From Sphingomonas hankyongi (GTDB taxonomy: Bacteria; Pseudomonadota; Alphaproteobacteria; Sphingomonadales; Sphingomonadaceae), in contig NZ_JAMGBE010000002.1 of the NCBI RefSeq assembly GCF_023516575.1, positions 708,320-772,319 on the forward strand: a DNA stretch of 64,000 nucleotides, in the 5' to 3' direction. The notes beneath the pieces are model-generated. The model was not told where the DNA came from. It did not search any database and saw only the letters and a program-made list of their open reading frames with translations. Made by a program: the position numbers and the translations under genes. Every line of letters starts with the position of its first letter. Within the stretch, counting starts at the first letter, position 1. Of this stretch, positions 1 through 9,024 are shown piece by piece.

Positions 1-1034
1 CGCCGCGCCCAGCCGACTGCATACAGTCGATCGGCAATGCGCCCGTCCGTGTTGACGAATTTTCCGCCATCGAAAGGCACATGGTCGATCGGAGACGTGG
101 AATAACCGATTGCCGTGATCACTAAGGACGCCGGCACCTCATAGGTTTCCCCGGTCCCGCGCGCGCCGCCACGTTCGTCGAGCTCAGTCCGTTCGACGAC
201 GATCCTTTCAACCTTTCCATCACCTTCGATCGCCACCGGCTTGGCGAAGAAGTCGAAGACCATACTCTTGGGCTTGTTCGCCTCCAGATCGGCAAATCCG
301 CGCAACAGGCTGACCGACTTGCGCAGGCCGGGCTCGAGCGTCTCGTCAGCTTCCACGGGCGGGAAATCGGCCAAGTCGACGATTGGGACAGCCGCCTCTA
401 GATGGCCCAGCTCGCCGAGCTCCTTTGGAGTCATGGCGATCTGGTGCGGTCCGCGCCGGCCGAGGATCGTGACCGTGCGGATCGCCGCACCGTCCAGCGC
501 TTCGAGCGCGTGGCCCACAATGTCCGACCCTTCGAACTCGTGGCGCGTCTTCGACAAAATTCTCGCGCAATCGAGCGCGACATTGCCATTGCCAATAACG
601 GCGGCGCTGGCGCCATCAAACGGCGGATCGAGGTCGGCGAAATCAGGATGCCCGTTATACCAGCCGACAAATTCCGCCGAGCCGATGACCCCTGGCAGGT
701 TCTCACCGGCAATGCCCAGCTTGCGGTCGTGCGGCGCCCCGGTGGCGAGGATCACGGCGTCATAGAGTTCGAGCAACTCCGCCACGCTGACGTCGCGGCC
801 GACCGTCACATTGCCGATGAAGTCGACGCCGGCGGATTCAGCGACCTTATCGTAGCGCTTGGATACGGCTTTCAGCGACTGGTGGTCGGGGGCGACGCCA
901 AAGCGGATCAGGCCGTAGGGAACAGGGTAGCGGTCGAGAATGTCGATACGCGCCTGATCGCCAAAGGCCTTCTCAAGCGCCTCGGCCGTGTAGAAGCCCG
1001 CGGGGCCTGAACCGACGATCGCGAAATGCCGCAT
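1..1034 (-). CDS. FAD-dependent ferredoxin/adrenodoxin-NADP+ reductase (FprA-like), 3' end missing
   Basis: Open reading frame of 344 codons on the minus strand that runs off the left edge with no stop. The N-terminus MRHFAIVGSGPAGFYTAE carries the FAD-binding GxGxxG fold. PYGLIRFGVAPDH follows, a signature of the adrenodoxin reductase / FprA family, and later VIGNGNVALDCAR for NADP binding and LITAIGY-like residues near the truncated end. The family moves electrons between NADPH and ferredoxins in the cytoplasm. The ATG at 1034 is preceded by a strong AGGAGG. Family assignment is firm; the redox partner is unknown. Confidence 0.88.
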   Translation of the reverse strand, partial: MRHFAIVGSGPAGFYTAEALEKAFGDQARIDILDRYPVPYGLIRFGVAPDHQSLKAVSKRYDKVAESAGVDFIGNVTVGRDVSVAELLELYDAVILATGAPHDRKLGIAGENLPGVIGSAEFVGWYNGHPDFADLDPPFDGASAAVIGNGNVALDCARILSKTRHEFEGSDIVGHALEALDGAAIRTVTILGRRGPHQIAMTPKELGELGHLEAAVPIVDLADFPPVEADETLEPGLRKSVSLLRGFADLEANKPKSMVFDFFAKPVAIEGDGKVERIVVERTELDERGGARGTGETYEVPASLVITAIGYSTSPIDHVPFDGGKFVNTDGRIADRLYAVGWAR

Positions 1035-1078
1035 CCGCACCTCCTTCAGGAATGCTTAGCGGCAAAGCCGACGCGACG

Positions 1079-1396
1079 TCAGCCCTTGGAATGATCCTCC
1101 AACAGGACACCGCCCTTCTTCTGCAGAGCAGACTGGATCACGCCGGAAAACATCCCGAGGATTCCAGGCAACAGCACCTTCAAGCGAACCTTGCTGTCCT
1201 CGACATCGATCGTTGCGGCGACCTCCTGCCCCATCGCCTGCACGTCGAGGTTGAGCTGATCGCCGGCCCAGCCGGACTGAACCTGGGCTCCCCCGGGAAT
1301 ATGCTCCTCGAGCTTGTGGACATTGTTCGCGATCCTGCGGCGCGCTTCGTCCTTGCCGAGGTTGTGAGGCAGATCGACTTCGATGGGCTGTGGCAT
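1079..1396 (-). CDS. Polyhydroxyalkanoate granule-region family protein (PHA_gran_rgn-like)
   Basis: A 105-residue protein without signal peptide. It starts MPQPIEVDLPHNLGKDEARRR and contains DVQAMGQEVAATIDVEDSKVRLKVLLPG, a pattern I recognise from the small polyhydroxyalkanoic acid system family. The function of that family is poorly defined; members occur near PHA metabolism genes, but no PHA synthase or depolymerase is seen here. It lies between the reductase and the divergent M15-like gene. No clear Shine-Dalgarno sequence precedes the ATG at 1396. Confidence 0.7.
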   Translation of the reverse strand: MPQPIEVDLPHNLGKDEARRRIANNVHKLEEHIPGGAQVQSGWAGDQLNLDVQAMGQEVAATIDVEDSKVRLKVLLPGILGMFSGVIQSALQKKGGVLLEDHSKG

Positions 1397-1462
1397 AGAA
1401 ATAATACAGTGGGCTGGCGTTCTTTGCTTTTCAAGATCGGTGAGGGGCGTATCTTGCGTCCG

Positions 1463-2209
1463 ATGTGCAAGTTGTTCTTCCTGCTGCTCCTCGCCAGCTC
1501 ATCGGCGGTTGCGCAGCCTCCAGCCTGGTACCCAGGCATGCCGTGGAATCCGCTCGAGCCTTATGTCGTCATCGGACAGGACGAGCCCGGCTATCGCAAT
1601 TGGTACCTCGCCTCGCCCTCCCACGCGACGCAGGTGAAGGCTCTGAACGACTATCTTGCCACTTATGGCGTGAACGGCGTAGTGCCGACCTGGCAACTGC
1701 TTCGGACCGCGAGCGACTGGTACAAATGCGGCGCCCCCGCGTTCGAAGTGCCGCCGCCGGAGGATTGGCCAAACGTAGTGCAGGCACTCCGTTATGTTCG
1801 CGACAAGGTGATTCCGGTCCTGGGGCCGGTAGAGCCTGTTTCGGTGTACCGGAATCCGATGCTGAACCAGTGCGCCGGCGGTGCCCGGGAAAGCGCGCAT
1901 CGGTTCATGCAGGCGGTCGACATGGTCCCGCTTCGGCCTATCACTCGGGACGCGATGATCCGGACTTTATGCGCCGTTCACGCCCGCTCAGGACAAGGTT
2001 ATGGCGTCGGGCTCGGCTTCTACGTTGGGCTGCGCTTCCATGTGGATTCGCGGAAATTCCGGACGTGGGGCACGAACGACGAGGGCACGATTGCCTGTGC
2101 CCGCAGCTTCGAGCTTGCTCATTCGAGCGATCCGGACGCCGCTAGCGCGCAGCCCGCGGCCAATCCTCTGATAAGCCAAAGCCCGAGTACGCAGCCGCCG
2201 AACAACTGA
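1463..2209 (+). CDS. Exported M15-like peptidase (YcbK/DUF882-type fold)
   Basis: A 248-residue protein with a signal peptide (MCKLFFLLLLASSSAVAQ). Downstream it has SVYRNPMLN, ESAHRFMQAVDMV and GLRFHVDSR, matching the spaced Ser/Arg, His-x(6)-Asp and final His pattern of zinc-dependent M15 D-Ala-D-Ala carboxypeptidase-like domains. This suggests a periplasmic peptidoglycan-related role. The frame stays open upstream to 1052, but the signal peptide and a GGGG stretch before the ATG favour 1463. The C-terminal ~30 residues are a Ser/Pro/Gln-rich low-complexity tail. Catalytic activity is inferred from motif spacing only. Confidence 0.7.
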   Translation: MCKLFFLLLLASSSAVAQPPAWYPGMPWNPLEPYVVIGQDEPGYRNWYLASPSHATQVKALNDYLATYGVNGVVPTWQLLRTASDWYKCGAPAFEVPPPEDWPNVVQALRYVRDKVIPVLGPVEPVSVYRNPMLNQCAGGARESAHRFMQAVDMVPLRPITRDAMIRTLCAVHARSGQGYGVGLGFYVGLRFHVDSRKFRTWGTNDEGTIACARSFELAHSSDPDAASAQPAANPLISQSPSTQPPNN

Positions 2210-2218
2210 TGCGCGGGG

Positions 2219-2246
2219 CTTGTGTTGCTATAGTGCAACACCATAT
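2219..2246 (+). promoter_or_regulatory. Candidate heat-shock (sigma-32/RpoH-type) promoter of clpB
   Basis: CTTGTG (2219-2224) and CACCATAT (2239-2246) are separated by 14 bases, close to the RpoH pattern CTTG...CCCCATNT, and lie about 25 bases before the clpB start. The spacer contains the perfect inverted repeat TGTTGC-N6-GCAACA (2223-2240). clpB is a classic RpoH target, which supports the call, but no transcription start is known. Confidence 0.5.
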
Positions 2247-2270
2247 CGCCTCCTGAAAGAGGGGTAGGGA

Positions 2271-4874
2271 ATGGATTTCGAAAAGCTGACCGACCGCGCT
2301 CGCGGTTTCCTCCAGGCAGCGCAGACGATTGCGGTCCGTGAGCACCACCAGCGTATCGCGCCCGCACACCTGCTGAAGGCGCTGCTGGACGACGAGCAGG
2401 GCATGGCGGCAGGGCTCATCAACGCCGCGGGCGGCGACGCTCAGGCGGCGCGGCGCGAAGTTGACCAGTTGGTCGCGAAAGTACCGGCGGTTACCGGCAG
2501 CGGCGCCACCCAGGCCCCGGCGCTGGACGGCGACACGATCCGTATCCTGGACCAGGCCGAGCAAGTCGCGAAAAAGGCGGGCGACAGCTATGTGACGGTC
2601 GAACGCATCCTGCTTGCCATGGCGCTAGCGAAGAACACGGATGTCGGAGGTGCGCTCGCGAAGGCCGGGCTGACCGCGCAAAACCTGAATGCCGCAATCG
2701 ACAAGCTGCGCGGCGGCCGCACCGCCGACACGCAGGGCGCGGAAGACCGCTATGACGCGCTCAAGAAATATGCGCGCGACCTCACCGACGCAGCGCGCGC
2801 CGGCAAACTCGACCCGGTTATCGGCCGCGATGAGGAGATTCGCCGGACGATCCAGGTCCTGGCGCGGCGCACCAAGAACAATCCCGTCCTGATCGGCGAG
2901 CCCGGCGTCGGCAAGACCGCCATCGCCGAAGGTCTCGCACTGCGCATCGCCAATGGCGACGTTCCCGACGGCATCAAGGACAAAAGGCTCCTTGCGCTCG
3001 ATATGGGCTCGCTGATCGCCGGCGCAAAATATCGCGGCGAATTCGAGGAGCGGCTCAAGGGCGTCCTCGACGAGGTCCGACAGGCCGAGGGCGACATCAT
3101 CCTGTTCATCGACGAGATGCACACATTGGTCGGGGCCGGGAAAGCCGAAGGCGCGATGGACGCCGGCAACCTTTTGAAGCCCGCCCTGGCGCGAGGCGAG
3201 CTACACTGCATCGGCGCGACGACCCTCGACGAATATCGCAAATATATCGAAAAGGACGCGGCGCTCGAGCGCCGCTTCCAGCCGGTGTTCGTAGGCGAGC
3301 CCACGGTGCCCGACACGATCTCGATCCTTCGTGGGCTGAAGGAGAAGTACGAGCTTCATCACGGGGTGCGCATAACGGACGCGGCGATCGTGGCCGCAGC
3401 CACGCTCAGCAACCGCTACATCACCGATCGCTTCCTTCCGGACAAGGCGATCGACCTCATGGACGAGGCGGCCAGCCGCATCCGCATGGAGGTTGAATCC
3501 AAGCCCGAGGAGATCGAGAATCTCGATCGCCGGATCATCCAGCTCAAGATCGAGCGCGAGGCACTCAAGAAGGAGCAGGACAAGGCATCAAAGGATCGAC
3601 TTGGGAAGCTCGAGGAGGAGCTCGCCAATCTTGAGCAGAAATCGTCCGAGCTGACGCAGCGCTGGCAGGCCGAGAAAGAGAAGATCGCCGGCGAGGCGAA
3701 GATCAAGGAGCAGCTCGACGCGGCCCGCCTCGAGCTGGAGCAGGCACAGCGAAGCGGTGACCTCGCGAAAGCGGGTGAGCTTCAGTACGGACGCATCCCC
3801 GAGTTCGAGAAAATGCTGGCCGATGCGCAGGCTGCGTCGAAGGGCGCCGTGCTGCGCGAGGAAGTCACCGACCAGGACATTGCCGCCGTCGTCAGTCGCT
3901 GGACCGGCATTCCCGTGGAGCGGATGATGGAGGGTGAACGCGAGAAGTTGCTCCAGATGGAAGAGATGATCGGCGCCCGCGTCATCGGTCAGGAAGACGC
4001 GGTAAAGGCGGTCTCAGCCGCCGTGCGCCGGGCCCGCGCGGGCCTCCAGGACCCGAACCGCCCGCTCGGCTCGTTCCTGTTCCTCGGCCCTACCGGCGTC
4101 GGCAAGACCGAGCTGACCAAGGCCCTGGCCGAGTTCCTGTTCGACGATTCGAGCGCGATGGTCCGGATCGACATGTCGGAGTTCATGGAGAAGCATGCCG
4201 TCGCTCGCCTGATTGGCGCTCCTCCAGGCTATGTCGGATATGAAGAGGGCGGCGTGCTTACCGAGGCGGTTCGGCGGCGCCCGTACCAGGTGGTCCTGTT
4301 CGACGAGGTGGAAAAGGCGCACGGCGATGTCTTCAACGTGCTGCTGCAGGTGCTCGACGACGGCCGGCTGACGGACGGCCAGGGACGCACCGTCGACTTC
4401 ACCAACACGATCATCATCCTGACGTCGAACCTGGGATCACAATATCTCGCTGCGCTTGGCGAGGATGAGCCGGTCGAGAAAGTCGAACCGCAGGTGATGG
4501 AGGTCGTGCGCGGCCATTTCCGGCCGGAGTTCCTGAACCGCCTGGATGAGGTCATCCTGTTCCATCGACTGAGCGCCGGGCACATGGGGCCGATCGTCGA
4601 CATCCAGGTCGCACGGCTGCAGAAGCTGCTCGAGGACCGGAAGATCAGGCTGGACCTCACTGACGCTGCTCGCGCGTGGTTAGGGAGGGTCGGTTACGAT
4701 CCGGTCTATGGTGCGCGACCGCTGAAGCGCGCGGTCCAGAAGTATTTGCAGGATCCGCTCGCCGACAAAATCCTCGCCGGCGAGATCGCCGACGGCTCGG
4801 TCATCCGTGTGGATGAAGGCGACGGCCAGCTGCTGCTGACACCGGTCGAGGAAGTCAGGGCCGCAGCGGAATAG
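2271..4874 (+). CDS. clpB: ClpB disaggregase (AAA+ chaperone)
   Basis: Full-length 867-residue ClpB. Domains in order: N-terminal Clp-N repeats (1-150), first AAA+ module with Walker [10 protein letters not shown] (about 207) and Walker [10 protein letters not shown], the long middle coiled coil (about 410-525, rich in E/K/Q), second AAA+ module with GPTGVGKTE (about 607) and [11 protein letters not shown], and the D2-small domain. It works with DnaK/DnaJ to solubilise aggregated proteins in the cytoplasm. The ATG at 2271 follows a strong purine-rich site (GAGGGGTAGGGA). A heat-shock-like promoter is directly upstream. Monocistronic: the next gene is on the opposite strand. Confidence 0.98.
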   Translation: MDFEKLTDRARGFLQAAQTIAVREHHQRIAPAHLLKALLDDEQGMAAGLINAAGGDAQAARREVDQLVAKVPAVTGSGATQAPALDGDTIRILDQAEQVAKKAGDSYVTVERILLAMALAKNTDVGGALAKAGLTAQNLNAAIDKLRGGRTADTQGAEDRYDALKKYARDLTDAARAGKLDPVIGRDEEIRRTIQVLARRTKNNPVLIGEPGVGKTAIAEGLALRIANGDVPDGIKDKRLLALDMGSLIAGAKYRGEFEERLKGVLDEVRQAEGDIILFIDEMHTLVGAGKAEGAMDAGNLLKPALARGELHCIGATTLDEYRKYIEKDAALERRFQPVFVGEPTVPDTISILRGLKEKYELHHGVRITDAAIVAAATLSNRYITDRFLPDKAIDLMDEAASRIRMEVESKPEEIENLDRRIIQLKIEREALKKEQDKASKDRLGKLEEELANLEQKSSELTQRWQAEKEKIAGEAKIKEQLDAARLELEQAQRSGDLAKAGELQYGRIPEFEKMLADAQAASKGAVLREEVTDQDIAAVVSRWTGIPVERMMEGEREKLLQMEEMIGARVIGQEDAVKAVSAAVRRARAGLQDPNRPLGSFLFLGPTGVGKTELTKALAEFLFDDSSAMVRIDMSEFMEKHAVARLIGAPPGYVGYEEGGVLTEAVRRRPYQVVLFDEVEKAHGDVFNVLLQVLDDGRLTDGQGRTVDFTNTIIILTSNLGSQYLAALGEDEPVEKVEPQVMEVVRGHFRPEFLNRLDEVILFHRLSAGHMGPIVDIQVARLQKLLEDRKIRLDLTDAARAWLGRVGYDPVYGARPLKRAVQKYLQDPLADKILAGEIADGSVIRVDEGDGQLLLTPVEEVRAAAE

Positions 4875-4892
4875 CAACGTCCCTCGACGCCA

Positions 4893-5189
4893 CTAGCACA
4901 TGCCCGTTGATGGGTTCGGCTGGTTGCTCGAGTTACAGGGATTGTTGCGCATCGTCTGGAACTGCTCGGTAACCTCCCTGTCTTGCTTCCTTCGCTCCGC
5001 CCATTCAGCGCGAGTCGCGCAGACGCGCCTTCTTGCGAGCCGGCTTCCCACCACCGTGATGTTCTCACAGACGCGCTCCTCGGGAGCACCGGCTTGAGGA
5101 GCCTGTGCAGCCGGCGGAGCATGATCCGCTCCCGACAAGACAACGGCGGCAAAAAGGATCGAAAAGGAAGCTAGCGGGCGAGTGATCAT
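4893..5189 (-). CDS. Small exported Cys-containing protein (unrecognised family)
   Basis: A 98-residue protein with a signal peptide (MITRPLASFSILFAAVVLSGADHA). The mature part has VCENITVVGSRLARRRVC then TRAEWAERRKQDRE. The same core (C-E-x3-V-x-GSRL-x2-[RK]RVC-x-TRA-x-WA-x2-R-x2-DR) occurs in the protein at 52710-52970, so this is a paralogous family rather than a chance ORF. The two core cysteines are 16 residues apart and could form a periplasmic disulfide; two more cysteines lie in the C-terminal tail. Function unknown. It sits tail to tail with clpB. Confidence 0.75.
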   Translation of the reverse strand: MITRPLASFSILFAAVVLSGADHAPPAAQAPQAGAPEERVCENITVVGSRLARRRVCATRAEWAERRKQDREVTEQFQTMRNNPCNSSNQPNPSTGMC

Positions 5190-5279
5190 GGGGCCCCTCC
5201 CTTCGGAAGCATCGACTTCGATCAGGACACTGGGGCAATGATCCTTTTTATCGCCCTATGCAATTAGGATCCCGCGCGG

Positions 5280-6299
5280 CTACGCGGGTGCCATCAAGGT
5301 CGACCCTCGCGGCAGGTCGAAGGCAATTCCCAGATGTTCGGCCATGGACTGCGCCCAAGTCGCCACCATCTCGATCTCCTCATCGATCGTCGGCATCGGT
5401 ATGCGCGGCTCAAGCGGCGCTTCGGGATCCACGCTGCGTCCGATTTCCTTCGAATGCGTTGCAAACGCCGGGCCAGCAGCGATCTTGGCCCCGTCCAGCG
5501 CATTGCCGAAATGCACCCCGAGCGCGTCGAGAGTTTGTGCCCGGTTCGCAAGGAAGGTTTCGCTGTCGAGCGTCTTCACGCGTTGCGGGAATGCGGCAAG
5601 CAAGGCGGCGCCCTGCGCGTGGTGCATGAGCCAGCTGAGCGCTGCGACCTGCAGGTCCGTCAATTGCAACAGCCCGACTTCGTCAAGGCCGACGTCGATC
5701 CCGGTCTGCACGCGGAGTGTCGAGAACAAGCGGCGGGCCCATAGCCGCCCCCACATCCCCTTTCGCGCTACCGAGCTGAGGAAGCGCTTCAGCGGCGCAT
5801 AAAGGAATATCGCACGCGACCCCTCGTTCCCGCCAAGCAGATGTTGAGCCAAGACGTTGGCTTCGTTGCTCGGCTTAATCGCGACGGATTCCTCCGGACG
5901 AAATGGTCGGGCCAAAAGCTCCGCGACGGTGCGCAACGCGTCGCTCGTCAGCCGGCCATGCTGCGCCGCCGAAGCGAGATCGAGCAGGATCTCCGGCTCA
6001 TTGAGCGCCATTGCCCTGCCGGGAACATTGAGCGCTCGGGTCAGCAGGGTTGAGCAGCAAAATGCAGAATGGAAGATGTAGTGAGCATTGTGCGAGCCGA
6101 GTTCGCCCAGACCGCTGCGATCGAGCGAAACGACGGGCGGATTCAATTCACGCCAATATTGCTCCGCCAGGAACGTGAGCGAAGGATGACGGTCCCGGGG
6201 AATCCACGCAAAGTCGATTGCGTCACGTGCATGATGCCAATGCACAGGCAGCCAGTCGGCGTCCCGGAGCACGGACGCGGCCTGTTTATCCGGAGACAT
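5280..6299 (-). CDS. Sulfotransferase-like protein (P-loop, single domain)
   Basis: A 339-residue protein. It contains IFHSAFCCSTLLTRALNVPG, which has the position and shape of the 5'-phosphosulfate-binding loop of PAPS sulfotransferases (usual form GxxRSGTTLL), with CCST in place of RSGTT. Later parts (AIFLYAPLKRFLSSVARKG) resemble the 3'-phosphate-binding Ser/Arg region. No signal peptide or TPR part. It starts 47 bases from the divergent 2OG oxygenase gene. The ATG at 6299 is preferred over the TTG three codons upstream. The altered P-loop means sulfotransferase activity should be treated as unproven. Confidence 0.6.
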   Translation of the reverse strand: MSPDKQAASVLRDADWLPVHWHHARDAIDFAWIPRDRHPSLTFLAEQYWRELNPPVVSLDRSGLGELGSHNAHYIFHSAFCCSTLLTRALNVPGRAMALNEPEILLDLASAAQHGRLTSDALRTVAELLARPFRPEESVAIKPSNEANVLAQHLLGGNEGSRAIFLYAPLKRFLSSVARKGMWGRLWARRLFSTLRVQTGIDVGLDEVGLLQLTDLQVAALSWLMHHAQGAALLAAFPQRVKTLDSETFLANRAQTLDALGVHFGNALDGAKIAAGPAFATHSKEIGRSVDPEAPLEPRIPMPTIDEEIEMVATWAQSMAEHLGIAFDLPRGSTLMAPA

Positions 6300-6346
6300 G
6301 GCAGCCAAGGCTCATTAGAAGTTCTGCAAATTTCATCGAGAGAATC

Positions 6347-7111
6347 ATGGTGGAAACCGAACCATCGAAGGCCCCGCTAAAGCTTAGCCCGGAGTTGGAC
6401 GTCGCGTCGCTCGCGCAGGATTATGCTCGCACGAAACGGTTGCAAATCCGAAACTTTCTCACGCCCCAGTCCGCCGACCTAGTGCTTGATGACTTGAAAG
6501 CGCTGCCATGGGGCATTGTGTTCAATGAGGGCAACCATGTCCATCAGTTGCACGCTGACCGGTTGGACAATTTGAGCAACGACGAAGCGACGCGCATGAT
6601 GATGGGCATCAGAGAGAGGGCGCGGACGCAGTATCAGTTCATTTATGCCTTCTACCCGGTCCTGAATGCATATTTTTCAGAGCATGCACCGCGACAGGGG
6701 ATCTTCGACTTTTACGAGCTCATCAACAGCGAACCCGTGCTGGAAACCATTCGCCAGGTCACGGGGCTGGAGAATATCCGTTGGGCCGACGGTCAGGCGA
6801 CCTGGTTCAAGCAAGGGCATTTCCTCAAGGCTCACACCGATGAAATGCACATGGAGGGCCGCCTCGCCGCTTATGTGTTCAATATGTCCCCCGTGTGGGA
6901 ACGCGATTGGGGCGGCTTTCTTCAATTCTTCGATCGCGACGACAACATCGAGGCTGCGTTCAAGCCGTCCTTCAACACGCTGAACATCTTTACCATCCCG
7001 CAATTGCATTCCGTTTCGATGGTTTCGACCTATGTGACGGAAAGGCGCATGGCGGTGACCGGATGGTTCAGGTGCGACGACCCTCCGGGACCGATCGGCA
7101 ACAGGCGCTAA
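6347..7111 (+). CDS. 2OG-Fe(II) oxygenase, TPA1/prolyl-4-hydroxylase-like
   Basis: A 254-residue soluble enzyme of the double-stranded beta-helix class. Visible motifs: HTD (H163-x-D165) and QLHSVS (H221) as the Fe(II) triad, followed by an Arg pair (233/234) before MAVTGW that would bind 2-oxoglutarate. The stretch VFNMSPVWERDWGGFLQFFD is typical of the OGFOD1/TPA1 type that hydroxylates prolyl residues in proteins. Start at 6347 chosen because the upstream frame is Arg-rich and antisense to its neighbour. It ends 11 bases before the TPR-sulfotransferase, so the two are probably co-transcribed. A paralogue is at 22302-22997. Substrate unknown. Confidence 0.82.
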   Translation: MVETEPSKAPLKLSPELDVASLAQDYARTKRLQIRNFLTPQSADLVLDDLKALPWGIVFNEGNHVHQLHADRLDNLSNDEATRMMMGIRERARTQYQFIYAFYPVLNAYFSEHAPRQGIFDFYELINSEPVLETIRQVTGLENIRWADGQATWFKQGHFLKAHTDEMHMEGRLAAYVFNMSPVWERDWGGFLQFFDRDDNIEAAFKPSFNTLNIFTIPQLHSVSMVSTYVTERRMAVTGWFRCDDPPGPIGNRR

Positions 7112-7122
7112 CGGAGATTGGA

Positions 7123-8922
7123 TTGAGTACGAGCCCGGACACGGTGACCGACGGGGGTTCGCTGGAACATATTCCGGAGTTGATCGACCGAGATCCCCAG
7201 GAGGCAGCTCGCCGCCTCCGCGAGCATCTCGGAGGTGACCCCCTCGACGCCAAAGGCTACCGCTTGCTTGCCCAGGCCCTGGCGGCAATCGAGCAGCGCG
7301 CCAATAGCCGCGGTGAACTCAGGACGTTCGTGCGCGGTGCGGACCCGCTTCTCAACCAAGCCGCCGCGGCGCTTGCCAAAAAGGACCTCGAGACGGCCGA
7401 AGTAGTGCTCCGCAAGCGCCTGCTCGAACGGCCAGCGGAACCGGTGGCATTGTTCCTGATGGGCAGATTGGCACACGAGCTCGACTTCGACGACGAAGCT
7501 GAAGATTTGCTCTGGCTGGCTATTGAGCTCGCACCCGACTTCTTCCCGGCGCGCTTTGCGCTTGCATCGGCGTTGGATGGGCACGGCCGACATGCCGAGG
7601 TCGTGTCGCTGATGGACGAGGCCCTGACGAACGATCCGGGCCAAGAACTTGCGAGTTTCATCAAGGCGGCCGCGCTTGGCCGCGCGGGCAGATTTGACGA
7701 ATCCCTTGCTCTCTATGAGCGCCTGATCGCGACATCTGGCAACAACCCGAAACTGTGGCTGAACTACGGTCTGATACTCAAGACTAAAGGCCGGTCCGAC
7801 GATGGGCTGCGCGCAATGCGCCAGGCCGTCGAAGTGGACTCGCACGCCGGCGAAGCATGGTGGAACCTGTCCAATCTGAAGACGGTGAAATTCGGCGCCG
7901 AAGATATCTCAGCCATGACCGAGGCCATCGAGGACGAAGGCCTCGGCGAGGACGACCGGCTGCATATTCACTTTGCGCTCGGCAAGGCGTTCGAGGACAG
8001 CGGCGATACCGACCAGGCATTCGGGCATTACGCAAAAGCGAACCAGCTGCGGCGGATTCGTCTGAATCACGATCCCGACGATATTTCCAAGGAAGTCGCC
8101 GCCAGTACGCGATTCTTCACGCGCGAATTCTTTGAAAAGCACGCGGGCCAGGGCTGCCCCGCTCCCGATCCCATTTTCATTGTCGGCATGCCGCGTTCGG
8201 GGTCGACTCTGGTCGAGCAAATCCTGGCCAGCCATCCCGCGATCGAGGGCACGACGGAACTCCCCGACATCGGGTTCCTCGCGAAGAAGCTGGGCCGTCG
8301 GCACGGTGATTACTTCGGAAAGCTGTCGGCCCTTTCAGCGGACGCTATCGAAGATCTCGGGGAAGAATATCTTGCCCGTACGCGCCCTCATCGCGTGGAA
8401 GGGCGGATAAGATTCATCGACAAGATGCCCAACAATTGGGTGCACGTTCCGCTGATCCACCTGATCCTTCCGAACTCGAAGATCATCGACGCGCGCCGGC
8501 ATCCGCTCGCGACCGGGTTCTCGAACTTCAAGCAGCATTACGCGCGAGGGCAGGCCTTCAGCTACGATCTCGGCTGGATGGGCCGCTATTATGCGGACTA
8601 TGTACGGATGATGGCGCACGTCGAAGAAGTGCTGCCCGGACGCGTTCATCGTGTAATTCACGAACGGCTGGTCGAGGACACGGAAGCCGAGATCCGGCGC
8701 ATGCTCGACTATCTCGGGCTCCCCTTCGATGATGCCTGCCTTCGGTTCTACGAAACGGAACGTGCGGTACGCACGCCCAGCTCGGAGCAGGTCCGAAGGC
8801 CGATTAGCCGCGAGGGTCTTGAAGCCTGGCGCAAGTTCGACCCTTGGCTGACGCCGCTCAAGGAAGCTTTGGGACCCGTCCTCGACGCCTACCCGGACGC
8901 ACCGGACTTCCAGTCGGTTTAG
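7123..8922 (+). CDS. TPR-repeat sulfotransferase
   Basis: A 599-residue protein. Residues about 30-330 are tetratricopeptide helices (for example AEDLLWLAIELAPDFFPARFALAS). The C-terminal half is a sulfotransferase domain with FIVGMPRSGSTLVEQIL as the PAPS-binding loop and IDARRHPLATGFSNF as the second phosphate-binding motif. This architecture resembles protein tyrosine sulfotransferases in its catalytic part. The start is TTG at 7123 with ACGGAG six bases upstream; the frame is open further upstream but that part overlaps the oxygenase gene. Forms a two-gene unit with the 2OG oxygenase and faces a TonB receptor across a bidirectional terminator. Acceptor unknown. Confidence 0.88.
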   Translation: MSTSPDTVTDGGSLEHIPELIDRDPQEAARRLREHLGGDPLDAKGYRLLAQALAAIEQRANSRGELRTFVRGADPLLNQAAAALAKKDLETAEVVLRKRLLERPAEPVALFLMGRLAHELDFDDEAEDLLWLAIELAPDFFPARFALASALDGHGRHAEVVSLMDEALTNDPGQELASFIKAAALGRAGRFDESLALYERLIATSGNNPKLWLNYGLILKTKGRSDDGLRAMRQAVEVDSHAGEAWWNLSNLKTVKFGAEDISAMTEAIEDEGLGEDDRLHIHFALGKAFEDSGDTDQAFGHYAKANQLRRIRLNHDPDDISKEVAASTRFFTREFFEKHAGQGCPAPDPIFIVGMPRSGSTLVEQILASHPAIEGTTELPDIGFLAKKLGRRHGDYFGKLSALSADAIEDLGEEYLARTRPHRVEGRIRFIDKMPNNWVHVPLIHLILPNSKIIDARRHPLATGFSNFKQHYARGQAFSYDLGWMGRYYADYVRMMAHVEEVLPGRVHRVIHERLVEDTEAEIRRMLDYLGLPFDDACLRFYETERAVRTPSSEQVRRPISREGLEAWRKFDPWLTPLKEALGPVLDAYPDAPDFQSV

Positions 8923-8972
8923 TCGCCTAACTCGCGCTTCGCGCAATCATCCAGTCGTTAAGGCAATAAAAA

Positions 8973-9007
8973 GCGGCGGGGAGTTTCCTCCCCGCCGCCA
9001 GTTTTTT
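8973..9007. terminator. Bidirectional rho-independent terminator
   Basis: An 11-bp GC stem (8973-8983 with 8988-8998), TTTC loop, TTTTTT on the plus strand after the stem and AAAAA before it, so it can stop transcripts from both the TPR-sulfotransferase and the convergent TonB receptor. Confidence 0.9.
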
Positions 9008-9024
9008 GACGATCGTTCGTCGGT

